Assembly (NCBI GenBank): GCA_037039925.1
Contig: JAXRKP010000201.1
Coordinates: 312,501-376,500 of the forward strand
From: Doris montereyensis
Lineage: Eukaryota > Mollusca > Gastropoda > Nudibranchia > Dorididae
DNA: 64,000 nucleotides
Direction of reading: 5' to 3'
This document shows, piece by piece, positions 1 to 11,256 of this stretch. Below the pieces are notes generated by a model. It saw nothing but the letters and a program-made list of their open reading frames with translations. It was not told where the DNA came from and ran no database searches. A program made the position numbers and the translations under genes. Each line of letters starts with the position of its first letter. The stretch's first letter is position 1.

Positions 1-1014
1 CGGTTATCAACGTTCATCTACTTTTCTAGCGGGGATAAACAAACAACGGTTTACTGTATCAATATCAAAGGTATGGCACGTAATACGTCGTTCACAGCTC
101 CAATTTCATATTATTTTCGTAATTGTATATCAAGTCGTGACAAATGCCCAGGGACTCCGGATGCATGCTCCACTGACTTTTCAACACAACGCCCTTGCAA
201 AGCATTTCTATCTCGTGGATAAACGGACAGCCAGAACAGAAAGACAAACAACTTAAGAAAAAAAGGAAAGTTTCTTTTAGTTCACCTCTGCCATTGTCTT
301 GTACACCATTCCACTGTATTTCTATCTTTGTCTGTGATTTTCCTCGTCCTGTGCGATGGTGTTGTGCAAGGTTTGTGGGTGTGGAGGGGGGTGGCCGGGT
401 GTTTCTCCTGTGTGAGTGTGGTGTTGATATTTCCTTGTCTATCTGCCCCTCTATGGGGGGCATTCTACATCTGTCTCAATCTTTCTCATTCTAGAGGTCC
501 CTATGTGTCTGAATTCCCGTCACTCTGTCTCTGTCTAAAAATCCCTGTCAAAAATAAAAATAAATTTGTCCCTCTCTCCCTCTCTCTCAATCTCTAGTCC
601 CTCTCTCTCCCTCCCTCCCTCTCCCTCCCTCCCTCCCTCTCTCTCTCCCTTGTCTCTCTCTCCTCTTTGATTTGGTTCTCTTTCTCTGTCTTTCTCTCTC
701 TCTCTGTATTCCTCGTTACGTATCCGTTTTCTTCTTTACAACCAGAGACATGCACGACAAATTTCTAGTCGACCTCCGGCAGTCAGTGAGGTCCAGAGGA
801 ATGGAGTTCGCGTGTGTAGAAAATCCACCGTAGTAACAATTGTGATTTGGGGAGTTCACATAATATAAAGGTGAACTCATTTAGATAAAAAGTTTGATTT
901 TGGAATTCACATATGAAAGAAAATCCACTGTAAGTAAACAGTTTGATTTTGGGTGTTCACATAATATGAAGGAAATCCACAGAAAGCAGAAAGACGAACG
1001 ATTTAAATTAGGGG
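1..1014. other. No recognised gene; CT-rich low-complexity tract at 590-705
   Basis: The stretch 590-705 is dominated by CTCTCC and CCTCCCT repeats. A weak direct repeat (GTTTGATTTTGG..TTCACATA..A..GAAA.TCCAC) occurs three times between 800 and 980. Open frames on both strands look random. Confidence 0.5.
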
Positions 1015-1175
1015 GATATTTGCACCAGGTGGTGGAAAATCAAAAGATATTTGCACCAGGTGGTGGAAAATCCCAAAAGATATTTGCACCTGGTGGTTGA
1101 AATATCAAACAAATAATCTTACCTGGTGCAAATAAATTTGGGGATATTTCCACCATCTGGTGCAAATATTCACTT
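1015..1175. repeat. Palindromic tandem unit GATATTTGCACCAGGTGGTG
   Basis: Three direct copies of GATATTTGCACCAGGTGGTG plus GAAA(ATC) are followed by two inverted copies (ACCTGGTGCAAATAAATTTG and GATATTTCCACCATCTGGTG). The unit is itself a near-palindrome around CACCAGGTGGTG, so the block can fold into hairpins. Confidence 0.85.
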
Positions 1176-2203
1176 CGTTTAAATTATGGCAGCGGGGAGT
1201 ATGGGTCCTGAGAGCAATTTTATAGTTTGAAGAGATACACAATTTTAAGCTTTATAGATGATTAGGGAAGCAGATTGTGAAAGTCATTTTAGAAAATGTG
1301 GTGTCATGGACACGGCTGCCATCTTGAATTTTTGGTGAAGGGCTGGGTCAATTTTGGCAATTTTCGAAAACTTTGTAGTCCTATAGTTTTAAACTTAATG
1401 ACTTATAATTCTGCTCATAAAAACTTCAAGTCAATATCCTTAAGCTGTGTTATGGATGTTTTAATATCTTGTATAGCTTTTCTTTCGCAACTTTCAAAAC
1501 TTGAGGCTTAAAGGAAACTAATTTCTCAATTTTCCAACAAAGAGCATGAATTTCTCAAGAAGTACAGAAGACGTTTTTAAGACTCCATAGACTCTTATTA
1601 ATGATATAAAGCAACTGTGTCAAATTCCAAACCAATTCGTTAAAAATTATAGAACTTTTTTTTTGCTTTTTATTGTTGTTGTTGTTGGGGTTTTTTTATG
1701 GCGGGTTTTTTGTAATCTTTATTATTGTGTTATGTCAAATTCATAACAGTTTACTAAGGAATAATAATAAATATGCGAGGGTCTTGTGTTCCGACAGTTC
1801 TCTAAGAGTTAGATGCATGTTTTGGACTGATGAATGGACAATACTCAATAAAATCGTTTAAAGATATATAATTCTAATGACATTATAATACAAAAGGAAG
1901 AATGCAATTTGACATAGACAAGTCATGGGATCCAGAACTTGACATTTAAAAGTGACAGTATTTTGTCTCTTGTAAATCTGGAGTTATTTTCAAACAAGAT
2001 ACATGGTCTCGATATTCAGGCGTTTAAGGTGCGACAGAAATATCAGGATATTTTGTATGTCAACATAACACTCCATTTCAATAAAAAAATGTTTCTTATC
2101 TCGCCAAGTTCGCAGGTGTCGTCGACGCATGTTTCCATAGGAGCTGTTATCATCATTGCTTTTTATGATAAAATTCAGTATCATTCTGTTTTCCACACAA
2201 TAT
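1176..2203. other. AT-rich, nothing recognised
   Basis: No splice-bounded exon, RNA gene or repeat was identified. Open frames are short and compositionally random. Confidence 0.5.
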
Positions 2204-3179
2204 TCAATTATAAAATCCTCTGTTTCCGCAAGAATGGAGTGATCTTTCGTAGAGATCTAAGACAAGTTTCGTATAGCTGTTGTTGCGTTCGGGCTGTGTG
2301 ATGCGATGTCCTGTGTCTTTCTTGATTTTGGATATCTGCATGTGTATTTTACTGTCGTCAAATTGCTCAATCTTGTCACTATGGCATGCGTGATTACTTT
2401 TGTGTTGCTGATCTTCGATGGAGTGAGTAGAATTAACATCTCGTGAGCTTGTGTTTTCCTCCAAGGCTTTCAATGTCTGACGTTGTGTGTGCCCTCATTG
2501 TCGGATGCGTCGGTATCGCTTTCTGTACTTTCTTGCTCTGTTGTGTTGTTGTGATTCTTTATGTCGTCTAGGCTCTTTGATAACTTTGTGGCCTTGGCTT
2601 GTTATGGGTGTTCAACGTTTTCTTCGATGTCGCCGTATTTGATTGTTTTAGAATGGTTTTGGTCCCTTGTGATGGGTTGACTTTCCTTGTCGTGTTGCAC
2701 ACACCCTGATCCAATAAATCCTTTTTTAACTGTTTCTTTAGTTGAGCTATCGGTGGCTGGTGATACATCTAGCACGCTGTGTGAAACGACAGCGCTATTT
2801 TGACTGTGTAGTAATCCTGAGTTGCTTGTCTTTCCTGTGCTAGCAGCAGATACATTTTCTTTTTTTTCAGCTAAAATGACATTTTCAGATGTTGTTTTTC
2901 TTTTGACAATGACATGCGATGTTTTTGCAGTCTAAGGTTGTCAGGCTGTATTTGGCTAGGTGACTTCCGTTGAAAGCTGACAGGGGTCAAACAATGAATC
3001 GTTGACACACACACACACATGTCATTCATGGCATCAAAACGAAGAACGAGAGTGGTGCGTTGTTGATTTCTAGCTACTTTGTAAAAGGCGAGTTGAGATT
3101 CTTCTAAAATCTTGTTGATAATACATTCGAGCATCGTCAGTAATCCGGTAGCTGGCATTGCGATGTCGTATTTCCACAC
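2204..3179 (-). pseudogene. Decayed single-exon ORF of an invertebrate repeated-protein type
   Basis: The 5' part reads MWKYDIAMPATGLLTMLECI, KILEESQLAFYKVARN, TTLVLRFDAM and RKSPSQIQPDNLRLQKHRMS. It continues after a stop with hydrophilic Ser/Thr/Lys-rich text and, after a further frame change, HMQISKIKKDTGHRITQ and YTKLVLDLYERSLHS. The L..LE.I...I.EE..L..W.I and R(K/R)S.SQ..RD pattern recalls small, highly repeated mollusc and cnidarian ORFs that may belong to retroelements. Stops and frame changes indicate a pseudogene. Identification is from memory and tentative. Confidence 0.4.
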
Positions 3180-3408
3180 AAAAACTGGAAATTAAGTGAA
3201 AAAAGGCGAGAGCTCGTCACACCCACGTCTGTCCTGCTCGGTAACCAAACCGGAAGTCCAAAATTGTAGAACTACTTAGCAAAATAACTGTCAAAAAGTC
3301 AATTTTGAGAAAATCGTATCTGAATCTATTCTTTTTCGTTATTTGAATGCCGCCCCCCCCCGCCCCACCCCCCAAAAAAATCAAACCTAGAAGGCAATAG
3401 GATAATAC

Positions 3409-3560
3409 TTGAAGAGTTATAACAACTTGAGAGGCTCAACTCCTACTTATCGACCCTGTTTCAACTTTCTACTCATGTACTTGAAACATTTTAAAACCTT
3501 GAGAGGCTCTCAACTCCTACTTATCGACCTTGTTTCAACTTTCTACTCATGCCAATGTCA
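3409..3560. repeat. Direct duplication of about 65-75 bp
   Basis: Two copies share TTGAGAGGCT, CAACTCCTACTTATCGACC and TGTTTCAACTTTCTACTCAT at 3425-3477 and 3499-3550. No function is apparent. Confidence 0.85.
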
Positions 3561-3644
3561 GACAACAACTTTTGATAACAGGAATATGCCCCGTATTTTC
3601 CTGACGATCTAAGACACTATTAAAAAACGCTGTTGTCATAGGAT

Positions 3645-3825
3645 GTATAATCATTTGATAGCTTTCACTGTACTGATATTCATTTGATAGCTTGCACTGT
3701 ACTGATATTTATTTGATAGCTTGCACTGTACTGATATTTATTTGATAGCTTACACTGTGCTGATATTTATTTAATAGCTTACAGTGTACTGATATTTATT
3801 TGATAGCTTGCATTGTACTGGGATT
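3645..3825. repeat. ~29-bp tandem repeat, six copies
   Basis: Unit ATTTATTTGATAGCTTGCAC plus TGTACTGAT with minor variants. Confidence 0.93.
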
Positions 3826-4107
3826 AAAAGAGTACCAACTTGCCATACTTTAGACAAAATTACTGGCTTTATAGTTCAACAGGGTGTATTGAAAGTATAC
3901 CGGTATCGTATCTAAACAAATCGTAAAACATTCAATGCATCGATACTGAACTTTTTTTTTCTGTGTGCCAATGTGAAGGAGTAAACGGCTGCGTCCAGTA
4001 TTTTGAGCAAAACTTATCCTTTATCAAAACACATAAAGACATACACACGTGGGAAAACGGACACATACATATCATGTCACATGCCTTGGTTTTCTTTCCC
4101 TGTCTAG

Positions 4108-4262
4108 AAACGTGTTGTACATGCTGTGCTCCTGACGATCCCAATCATGAGGCTTGCAAGAACCAGAGTTGTGGCGCTGGAAAGCAATCCTTCAGCTTGA
4201 CCAACTTTGTTATTGTGGCATTCTTTTTGTATCATATTATTCATTTTACGATCGATGCCTAG
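4108..4262 (+). CDS. Probable terminal exon of a Cys-rich, C-terminally anchored protein
   Basis: A good acceptor (ggttttctttccctgtctag) precedes an open frame with TCCTCCAPDDPNHEACKNQS, then a hydrophobic tail (TNFVIVAFFLYHIIHF) just before TAG. The tail would suit a GPI-attachment signal or a single membrane segment, and the Cys pattern suits the end of a small secreted Cys-rich domain. Two leading bases complete a codon, so the preceding exon must end in phase 1. No family is recognised. The rest of the gene would lie upstream on the plus strand, perhaps outside the window; an AATAAA occurs near 4890. Confidence 0.4.
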
Positions 4263-5243
4263 TTTCTCTCCTTACTAGTGTTAACTATGAAACACTGAGC
4301 TGTTGAAGTACAATTTCATCTCATTAATTTAATGTAAATTTACTGTTATTAGTTGCCACCAAGGGCTTCTTTTACAACCCACAAAAATCCATCGAAAGAA
4401 CTTAAGAATTAACTCCATAGTTGATGGCTTTCTTCTACGTATTTGTAAAGGTGTTCATTAGCTTGCGATTCGTATCAGTATCACTGATCGAAGACCCATC
4501 AGGACAAACACACGCCTTCGGAAATCAAGCAATAAACGAATGCCAACTGTGTCTATACATGTTGACTGTCTATATCAATAGCCATAGCAATTTTAATAGA
4601 TTGACTGCAATTAATAGTAAGAATTCGATGTCATTTACTTTTTTCAATGTGCATTTTCTCAAGTGACATAGTCATATTATAGAGTTCGTGCTACAGTATT
4701 TGAAAATACATTAAGTTACGTATTACACAAACAATGTATGTATTCTTCAATCCTTGATAACTTATTAGCATAATATTATTATGTTAACATCTTGACGTAA
4801 ACTTCATAATTAGCAACGAAAACAAGCATGTTCATTTTTTTAAGACAAGTTTTTGTAGGCACCTTGTTCAGGATTCCGAAAATCTGATCAATAAAAAACC
4901 TATCAAGTACTAAATCAATATTGTCTTTTAAAGTGAAAAAGAAAGAAAACCATTATTACCTAGGTGGTTTCTGGGCACAGATCAGTAGGATATGTTTTTC
5001 TTGTTTTATATATTTCATTCACTTTCATTAAATGCTTTTCAAACAACATGTATTGAATATTGATTATATTATAGCGTTCATGTTTTACTGTCTTAGATAA
5101 ATATAATAAATAAAATATGCCAATCATTTTAATAGTGCACGATCATTCCAGTAGAAACAACACGACATAATTCACCAATAGCAAGTCAGCAAATTATTAT
5201 TTCGACGTGGTTGAGGTTATTCTGAAAAACACATACAATGTAG
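4263..5243. other. AT-rich region after the plus-strand terminal exon
   Basis: Probably 3' UTR followed by intergenic DNA. AATAAA occurs at about 4890 on the plus strand. No other features were seen. Confidence 0.4.
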
Positions 5244-5248
5244 TAGTA

Positions 5249-5310
<62 letters not shown>

Positions 5311-5335
5311 ATAGTAGCAGTAATAATAATAGTAA

Positions 5336-5370
<35 letters not shown>

Positions 5371-5404
5371 TAAGTAGTAGTAATAGTAATAGTAGTATTA
5401 GTAC

Positions 5405-5448
<44 letters not shown>

Positions 5449-5474
5449 ATAGTAGTAGTAGTAGCAGAAGTAGC

Positions 5475-5515
<41 letters not shown>

Positions 5516-5516
5516 C

Positions 5517-5613
<97 letters not shown>

Positions 5614-5634
5614 ATAGTAGTTAGTAGTAGTAGT
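5244..5634. repeat. (TAG)n trinucleotide array
   Basis: About 390 bp of TAG repeats with scattered TAA, CAG and GTGGTGGTG interruptions. The minus-strand frame reads as poly-Tyr (CTA is Leu, TAC is Tyr); this is a shadow, not a gene. Confidence 0.98.
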
Positions 5635-5639
5635 AAAGA

Positions 5640-6220
5640 GGAAATACGACATTGAATAGGATATCTAATAGGTACAACAGAGACAATACAAAGACCGAAA
5701 ACCGCCCTTCTTCAGTCACACGGTAATGATACAAGAATGATTCAGTGGTCGTGAGTGACACTATATGGCGCCAAAGGTGATCAGTCGTGATGACCTATCA
5801 CGTAGATTCCACGAGTAAACATCATAACAACAGTAACCAAATGAATATATGTAATAAAGAATATAAGAAAGTGAAAAGAATTAATGGTATATTGATGAAT
5901 CCTCATTTTTCCCTATGAATTAATCCTGTCAACCCTAATGTATCAACAACCAAACCATATACCAACGGCTACCAAGTATTATAATTCTATGCCTCAGCTG
6001 GGAGACCACGACATGCTGCCTACCTACCTACCTACCACAGAGAGGACGCTTTAAACTTGTAAAAAGCCGCCAAGATAACGTCACTTCCTATGTCAACCAT
6101 TATGACCGCGAGGAACCCCTTTGTCAGACACCATCGGTTTAACTTTTAGTGGATACATTTAGAGCTCTAACAGTGAATGGAAATAAAGATCAACAACTCT
6201 CCCCTTTAAGACAGTTGACA
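5640..6220. other. Nothing recognised between the TAG array and the SINE pair
   Basis: Mixed-composition DNA with a short (CTAC)n run near 6020. No coding evidence. Confidence 0.45.
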
Positions 6221-6369
6221 TCAAAGTGCGGATGGTTGGTTGGTTCGTTGGTTGGTTGTTGGTCGACGCTCCTGCTAGGTCCTACTTCTTTCCGTTCCTT
6301 CTTTCACTTATTTTTCATCCTTCTGTTTTCTCTAAATTTAACCCCGGAGATCACTGCATACATCTCTGT

Positions 6370-6517
6370 CGGGTGGTTGGCGGGCTATGCTGGTAGGTCC
6401 TACTTCCTTCCCTTTTACTCTTTTGCTTCTCTCTTATCTTGCTATTTTCCATTATATTCACCTTGAGATCAGCACAATGGTGGACGGGGTAAATTTCAAT
6501 TAAACAAACAAACAAAG
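6370..6517 (-). mobile_element. SINE family A, copy in minus orientation (with a second partial copy beside it)
   Basis: This is the reverse of the family A consensus. Family A opens TTTCATTGAAATTTACCC, then TCCACCATTGCGGTGATCTC, AGGGTGAATTAAGAGGAAAC and AGCAAGATGAAAGATAAGTG, then AAAGGAAAGAAGTAGGACCT and ACCAGCAGCGCCTGCCAACC. A second, shorter minus copy at 6225-6362 precedes it (GCTAGGTCCTACTTCTTTCC, GGAGATCACTGCA). These are the only minus-oriented copies seen. No pol III boxes are obvious, so SINE is a working label. Confidence 0.75.
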
Positions 6518-6882
6518 CGTACATCTCTGTGTCTTGTGTTATACAATTATATTCATTTCAGTTTTATAGTCTTTCTTCCAATTAAAAAAATAATTAAAGT
6601 AACGCCTACATTAGTAATTTATTACATGTTTACGTTTTTAGTTTGACATTAAGTGAACTTTTGACAAGGCATAAAATAATCATTAAAAATACAATTATAT
6701 ACAAAATTGTTTGATCCAAATAAAAATCAATTTAAATAACTTTTTTTCATCCAAAGCGACACTTCATGTAGGAAATCCTACCATCAACACCCCAGGATAA
6801 AAAATCCGTTCAATTTCCTTGTACCAAACTATGGGGAACTCGATAGTCCAGAGGCAAGGTGTCGGTCTCTTAACACAAAAAG

Positions 6883-6883
<1 letters not shown>

Positions 6884-6973
<90 letters not shown>

Positions 6974-7075
6974 CGATAGATGAATAAATAATTCAATTAT
7001 ATATATATATATATAAATCGATAGATGAATAAATAATTCAATAAATGAATAGATAACACAAAAACAAATATAAAG
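6884..7075. repeat. (TA)n with a duplicated AAATCGATAGATGAATAAAT unit
   Basis: A (TA) run of about 90 bp is followed by two copies of AAATCGATAGATGAATAAAT plus AATTCAAT, separated by a shorter TA run, then AGATAAATAGATAAATA-type sequence and GAAA-rich DNA up to 7200. Confidence 0.93.
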
Positions 7076-7849
7076 ATAAATAGATAAATAGATAAATAAA
7101 AAACGAAAAAGAAAGAAAGAAGGAAACACACAGATAAAGAAACAAACAAACAAAGATAGAAAGAAAGAAACAAGAAAGGACAGAAACAAATAAATAGATA
7201 AACCAGATTTCAAACGTGAATCGCAAAAGAATAAAGTGATAGCATACCATCAATATATCTAATTATCTTTGACTTTTGAAAATCAACACAACGATCAAGA
7301 GTGAGAACATATTTTTTTATGTTTTTATTGAAAGATCAAAATCAAAAGAGATTTAAACGGCGGTAAAAATTTTCATAGTATGAATTGAAAAAAATAATGG
7401 TTGTACTACACTAATTAGTATTCATAGCAAAAATTATTTTTCAAGGGACAAAAGCAAATAGACAAGCAAGGTCACTTAGCGTTGACGTTTTTGGTCTATT
7501 GAAAAACTATGATTACATACTTGACGTCTTAATTTGATGAGAATTTCCATCCAAAAGAGTACTGGCTGGCTTATGATGGAATAGGTAAATTTCAATGAAT
7601 TTAAAAAAATATCAATCAATTCAAAAGCGTATCATTTGTATTTGTATTTCCATATGTATTAACTTTTCTAAATGTGTGCTATCCCTTGTTGTAATCAGTA
7701 AATATCTCAGTAAGAATGTTTTTCCTATGCTCTCTTTGCTAAATCCTTGTTCTGTTCAAAACACACCCCACTCCCCCTCCCTGCTGAAGAAGGACCCCCC
7801 CCCCCCCCCGAAAAAATCAAGACCCAATGCTAATACTATGTAGGCCTAC

Positions 7850-8102
7850 ATGTATGTTGTGACTTGTTATTGAGAAACAATACAAACAAACAGTGCGGCA
7901 AGGGGCATGTCGAAAGTGAAGGAAATGACAGTGAATGACATTTAAGTTTCATATGAACAAAGACGAGACAAATACAAGGAATAGACAGAAGAAAACAAAT
8001 CCTGGCCACCATGGGGATCGAATCCATGACCTCTGCGTTGGCATCCATCGCCTCGCCATGAAAAGAAAGTGTGTTACCAACTGAGCTAACTACACTCCCC
8101 AA
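7850..8102 (-). mobile_element. tRNA-derived SINE (well-preserved A and B boxes)
   Basis: On the minus strand it starts GGGGAGTGTAGTTAGCTCAG with TTGGTAACAC (A box TAGCTCAGTTGG). A ~30-nt insertion follows in the anticodon region, then CATGGATTCGATCCCCATGG (B box). The acceptor stem does not pair and an unrelated tail follows, so it is a SINE head rather than a tRNA gene. Confidence 0.7.
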
Positions 8103-8399
8103 CTACTAAGATCATCCCTGATGCTATTCCGCTCACCGAATCCACTCAGTACCATGAGGTCTGAAAACAACTAAGTAGAATGTCGCAAACCCATTTTTAT
8201 TTTGTTTGTGGACAAATTATGTTATTTTTGACTTCATATTAGAATTCTACGATTTAAATTATCCCGTTGCGACGGATTCTAATTTTGAGTTGCATTTTGA
8301 TAAAAAAAAACAATTAATTGCAACTTTCCGTCTAGAGCTGCAAATACTGTAAGGCCAATATACAAACAGTGCCTACATTTTGTGATTATGAGGTCATAG

Positions 8400-8900
8400 G
8401 TCATTGGACACATGTGGGTCTCGAAGTCGAATAGAAGGCACTCTGATTGCATTGTCTACTCTTCCAAAGTCGTAAGGGGAAATCGGTGAGACAGTGAAGC
8501 CACTGTTTCGCAGCCCTTGGCAGTTCTAGGATTACCACCACTACCACACCCCTATTGACAGGCGGTTGGAGGTTCCTTGGAAGGTGAACTTTCCTCGCCC
8601 GCCAAACCAAGGTCATTTTTCTGGGAGCCCAGCCCAACAACAATGGCTGCGCTACCCAACAAAACCCTCAATGACCAACAGTAAAGCTGCCCCCGAAAGG
8701 AAGCTGAGTGAGCTTCGGCAGTGAAGGGTTGCCTTTTTTTACCAAATGTTGGGGCTCACCCTAAGCCTCTTTACTATATGGAGGCTCAGGCTCGCTCAAT
8801 CGCCGAAGAATTTGGCCACAGGACCCACGACTGACCCCGAAGCCAACTGAGGCCGTAAGCGATTTTGTCATGGTTTCAATGGCTCTCTCTTCCAGTTAAA
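8400..8900. other. GC-richer block of unknown nature
   Basis: It is clearly richer in G and C than its surroundings. A minus frame (8401-8643) is open and a plus-strand ATG at 8643 has a fair context followed by 13 codons, but neither resembles anything known and no splice logic supports an exon. Inverted stretches (TGAGTGAGCTTCGGC at 8707 against GCTCGCTCAATCGCCGAAG at 8791) hint at a decayed foldback element. Confidence 0.3.
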
Positions 8901-8904
8901 ACGA

Positions 8905-11048
8905 CCCATGTCCCATTTTAGAGAAGAAGACATATTATTCAGAAGGGAGAGCGACTTTTCCTTCAAACACTTTATCCCATATCTTCCGTGAAACTGAAGT
9001 CTACGATATGTGGGATAGGAGATTTGTCATTTAAATGATCAAACACATGCTTCGTTCTCGTCTCTTTATAAATCAGTTTTCAGGATGTAAATGCAAAATC
9101 CAAAACAAATCTGAAACTCACAGACATTTTTAACTTGTGAGCAGATCTACGTACCCTCTTCTCTTCGTTTGCCTCCTGCACCATATTTCAACTCATACTA
9201 TAATACAAAATAACAGCACAATGCGCAGACATTTGTATCTACACTCCTAACACAACTTATTAACTATACTAGATCTAGCCAAAAATTCATCATTAGTAGA
9301 GTATTTTTATGTAAACTTTGTTTGACAGTCATTCCCACCTGAAACTCAACTTGTTCTATTGTAAGTTAGATGTAGAATTCTTTACATCAATAACATCCAC
9401 CCCACTCCCAGTGTGAAATTGAAGATGCTTTGAAACTTTCAAGATCTAGCCACATACTCACTCTATATCAACTATACTTTGGTTGCTTCCTAGTGTTATC
9501 AATTAAATCTACCGAGTGCCAACGGCTTTGAAGAAAATCAGCAGTTCCTAGATCTCTAGTTGGCTAGTTACTAGACATCTAACTCTATATAAATTAGCTA
9601 GATTTGATCTATCTAGCCTTGATACATGAGGCCCTAGATCTAGCAAGAACACCTATATTTCTAGTCTGCACTGTCGAGTACAAATAACTAGATTCGTACG
9701 CTTTTAAGAACAAGCTGAGTTTGAGCAATTTACTAATACTATAATACTAGTAACAGCTCCCAAACTTTTTTACACTCAGATCTAGGGCATAAAACTGTGT
9801 CAGCTGTCAAATTAAATCTAACAGTTAGGTTTTAGATCTATGAGATCTCAATTAGATCTAGAAATCTAGAATTGCCGAGGCATATCGATAGTTCTGCACT
9901 TATGGTTCACAAACATGGATCTAAAGCTAGCCTACAAAGGGACAAAATGTCACAATGACAATGACACACAACAAAAAATAAAGTGGGTGGGGGGGGTGGA
10001 ACAGCTTTCAAGTATGAAATTCATTTAACGGTAGCATCAATGGAATTACGGTATTCAACCATAGAGAGGAGAAACAGGCCAAAAGCTATCCTGAATCTTG
10101 AGACACATATTGAATCTTGAAACAAAAACGACAGTGTGAAGGCCTATTTCAACAATGAATGTGTTAGTAGTATTCAGACTAATTAGTCTGAAAGGCCTGA
10201 AAAATCTGAAAGGAAATAAAGAGGGTTTCTATTTTTTTAGTCTGAAATTTCCCCCGTGTGAGTAGTGCGGGCTCACCGTTCAACGCACAAATAGTAGTTT
10301 GCCGTGACAATGAAGCTGTGCTTCCACGCATGGAAAAAGGTGATAGTTATTATGAATAGGCCTAGAGCCGGAATTTATCGCTATTCATAGTAGCATGTTG
10401 TGTGTAACTTATGATAACGTCTATAAAAGTATAAAAAACACTTTAGGAAAGAAAAAAAGACAAAATTTAAAAGGTAAAAATGCTCAAGGAAGACATCAAA
10501 TAATCTGAAATCAGAGAAAATCTGAAAGATTTACATCCCTGATAAATATTGGAGGCCTTGAATCAATAGATAAGCTCTTTATACGCACATGATCTAAATG
10601 AAGATTTCCATTCTTTCTTCCTGCCCTGAAACTTTAACCTCGTCAGTCAAGGAGCAGATTTACTTGTTCAAATCTTTCAAAAAAGTTCAACTCTAGCCAT
10701 TTAAATCCATTTTGTGAACAACAAATTATTTGTTCCCTTTACTACATTGTAAATACTAATGTAGCCTTCACATAATCAAATTGTTGTAATCCAAAAAAAG
10801 TAAAAATAGTGTGTACAGCCCTATTTGATGATTTACTATGTTTTCTGTTTTTCCTGAAAACTTACGTCATACGGACTTGTGTCCTGACAATTTCACCAAT
10901 GATATGGAAAACAACCAATGTTTTCATCTTGTTTTGCCTTACTTGTATAAAATAAACTTTTATGATCTACATAACATATTCACCATATCACACTATCACA
11001 TAAAACTTATTCCAATCTCACACAAGGTTTTCATTTTTATTGAAAATA
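8905..11048. other. Mostly unannotated intergenic DNA
   Basis: Apart from the AGATCTAG cluster, nothing is recognised. A CTGAAAGG/AATCTGAAA motif recurs several times between 10180 and 10530. Confidence 0.45.
9260..9920. repeat. Cluster of AGATCTAG-type palindromes
   Basis: At least eight occurrences of AGATCT, several as TAGATCTA or AGATCTAG, lie within 650 bp (near 9271, 9441, 9548, 9634, 9777, 9834, 9844, 9857), along with many CTAG. There is no fixed period, no coding sequence and no recognised element. Confidence 0.6.
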
Positions 11049-11165
11049 TATCTTATTCACCATGTGTGGTGATCTAAGGATGAATTAAGGGGAAACACCA
11101 AGATAAAAGATATGTTAGAGAAAGAGGAAAGGAAAGAAGGAGCAGCTACCAGCAGACCTGCCAGT
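11049..11165 (+). mobile_element. SINE family A copy
   Basis: Contains TTCACCATGTGTGGTGATCT, GAATTAAGGGGAAACACCAA and GGAAAGGAAAGAAGGAGCAG with CTACCAGCAGACCTGCCAG. The 5' end is truncated. Confidence 0.7.
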
Positions 11166-11256
11166 CTCTCATATCACACAAATGGCTAGGGTTAAAAATA
11201 TAAATATCACAAAAAAACACAAATCCTTCTCTTTAGTTTGTGACATTTTATGCTTG

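Noticed and set aside
5404..5652. Poly-tyrosine minus-strand frame
   Set aside because: Pure consequence of the TAG trinucleotide array.
6884..7253. Minus-strand hydrophobic frames rich in Ile/Tyr/Phe
   Set aside because: Derived from TA, GATA and GAAA low-complexity sequence.
7990..8102. A functional tRNA gene
   Set aside because: A and B boxes are good, but the anticodon arm has an insertion, the acceptor stem does not pair and a SINE-like tail follows.
8643..8693. Short plus-strand start exon (ATGGCTGCGCTACCC...)
   Set aside because: Only 13 codons, no recognisable protein and no downstream exon to join.
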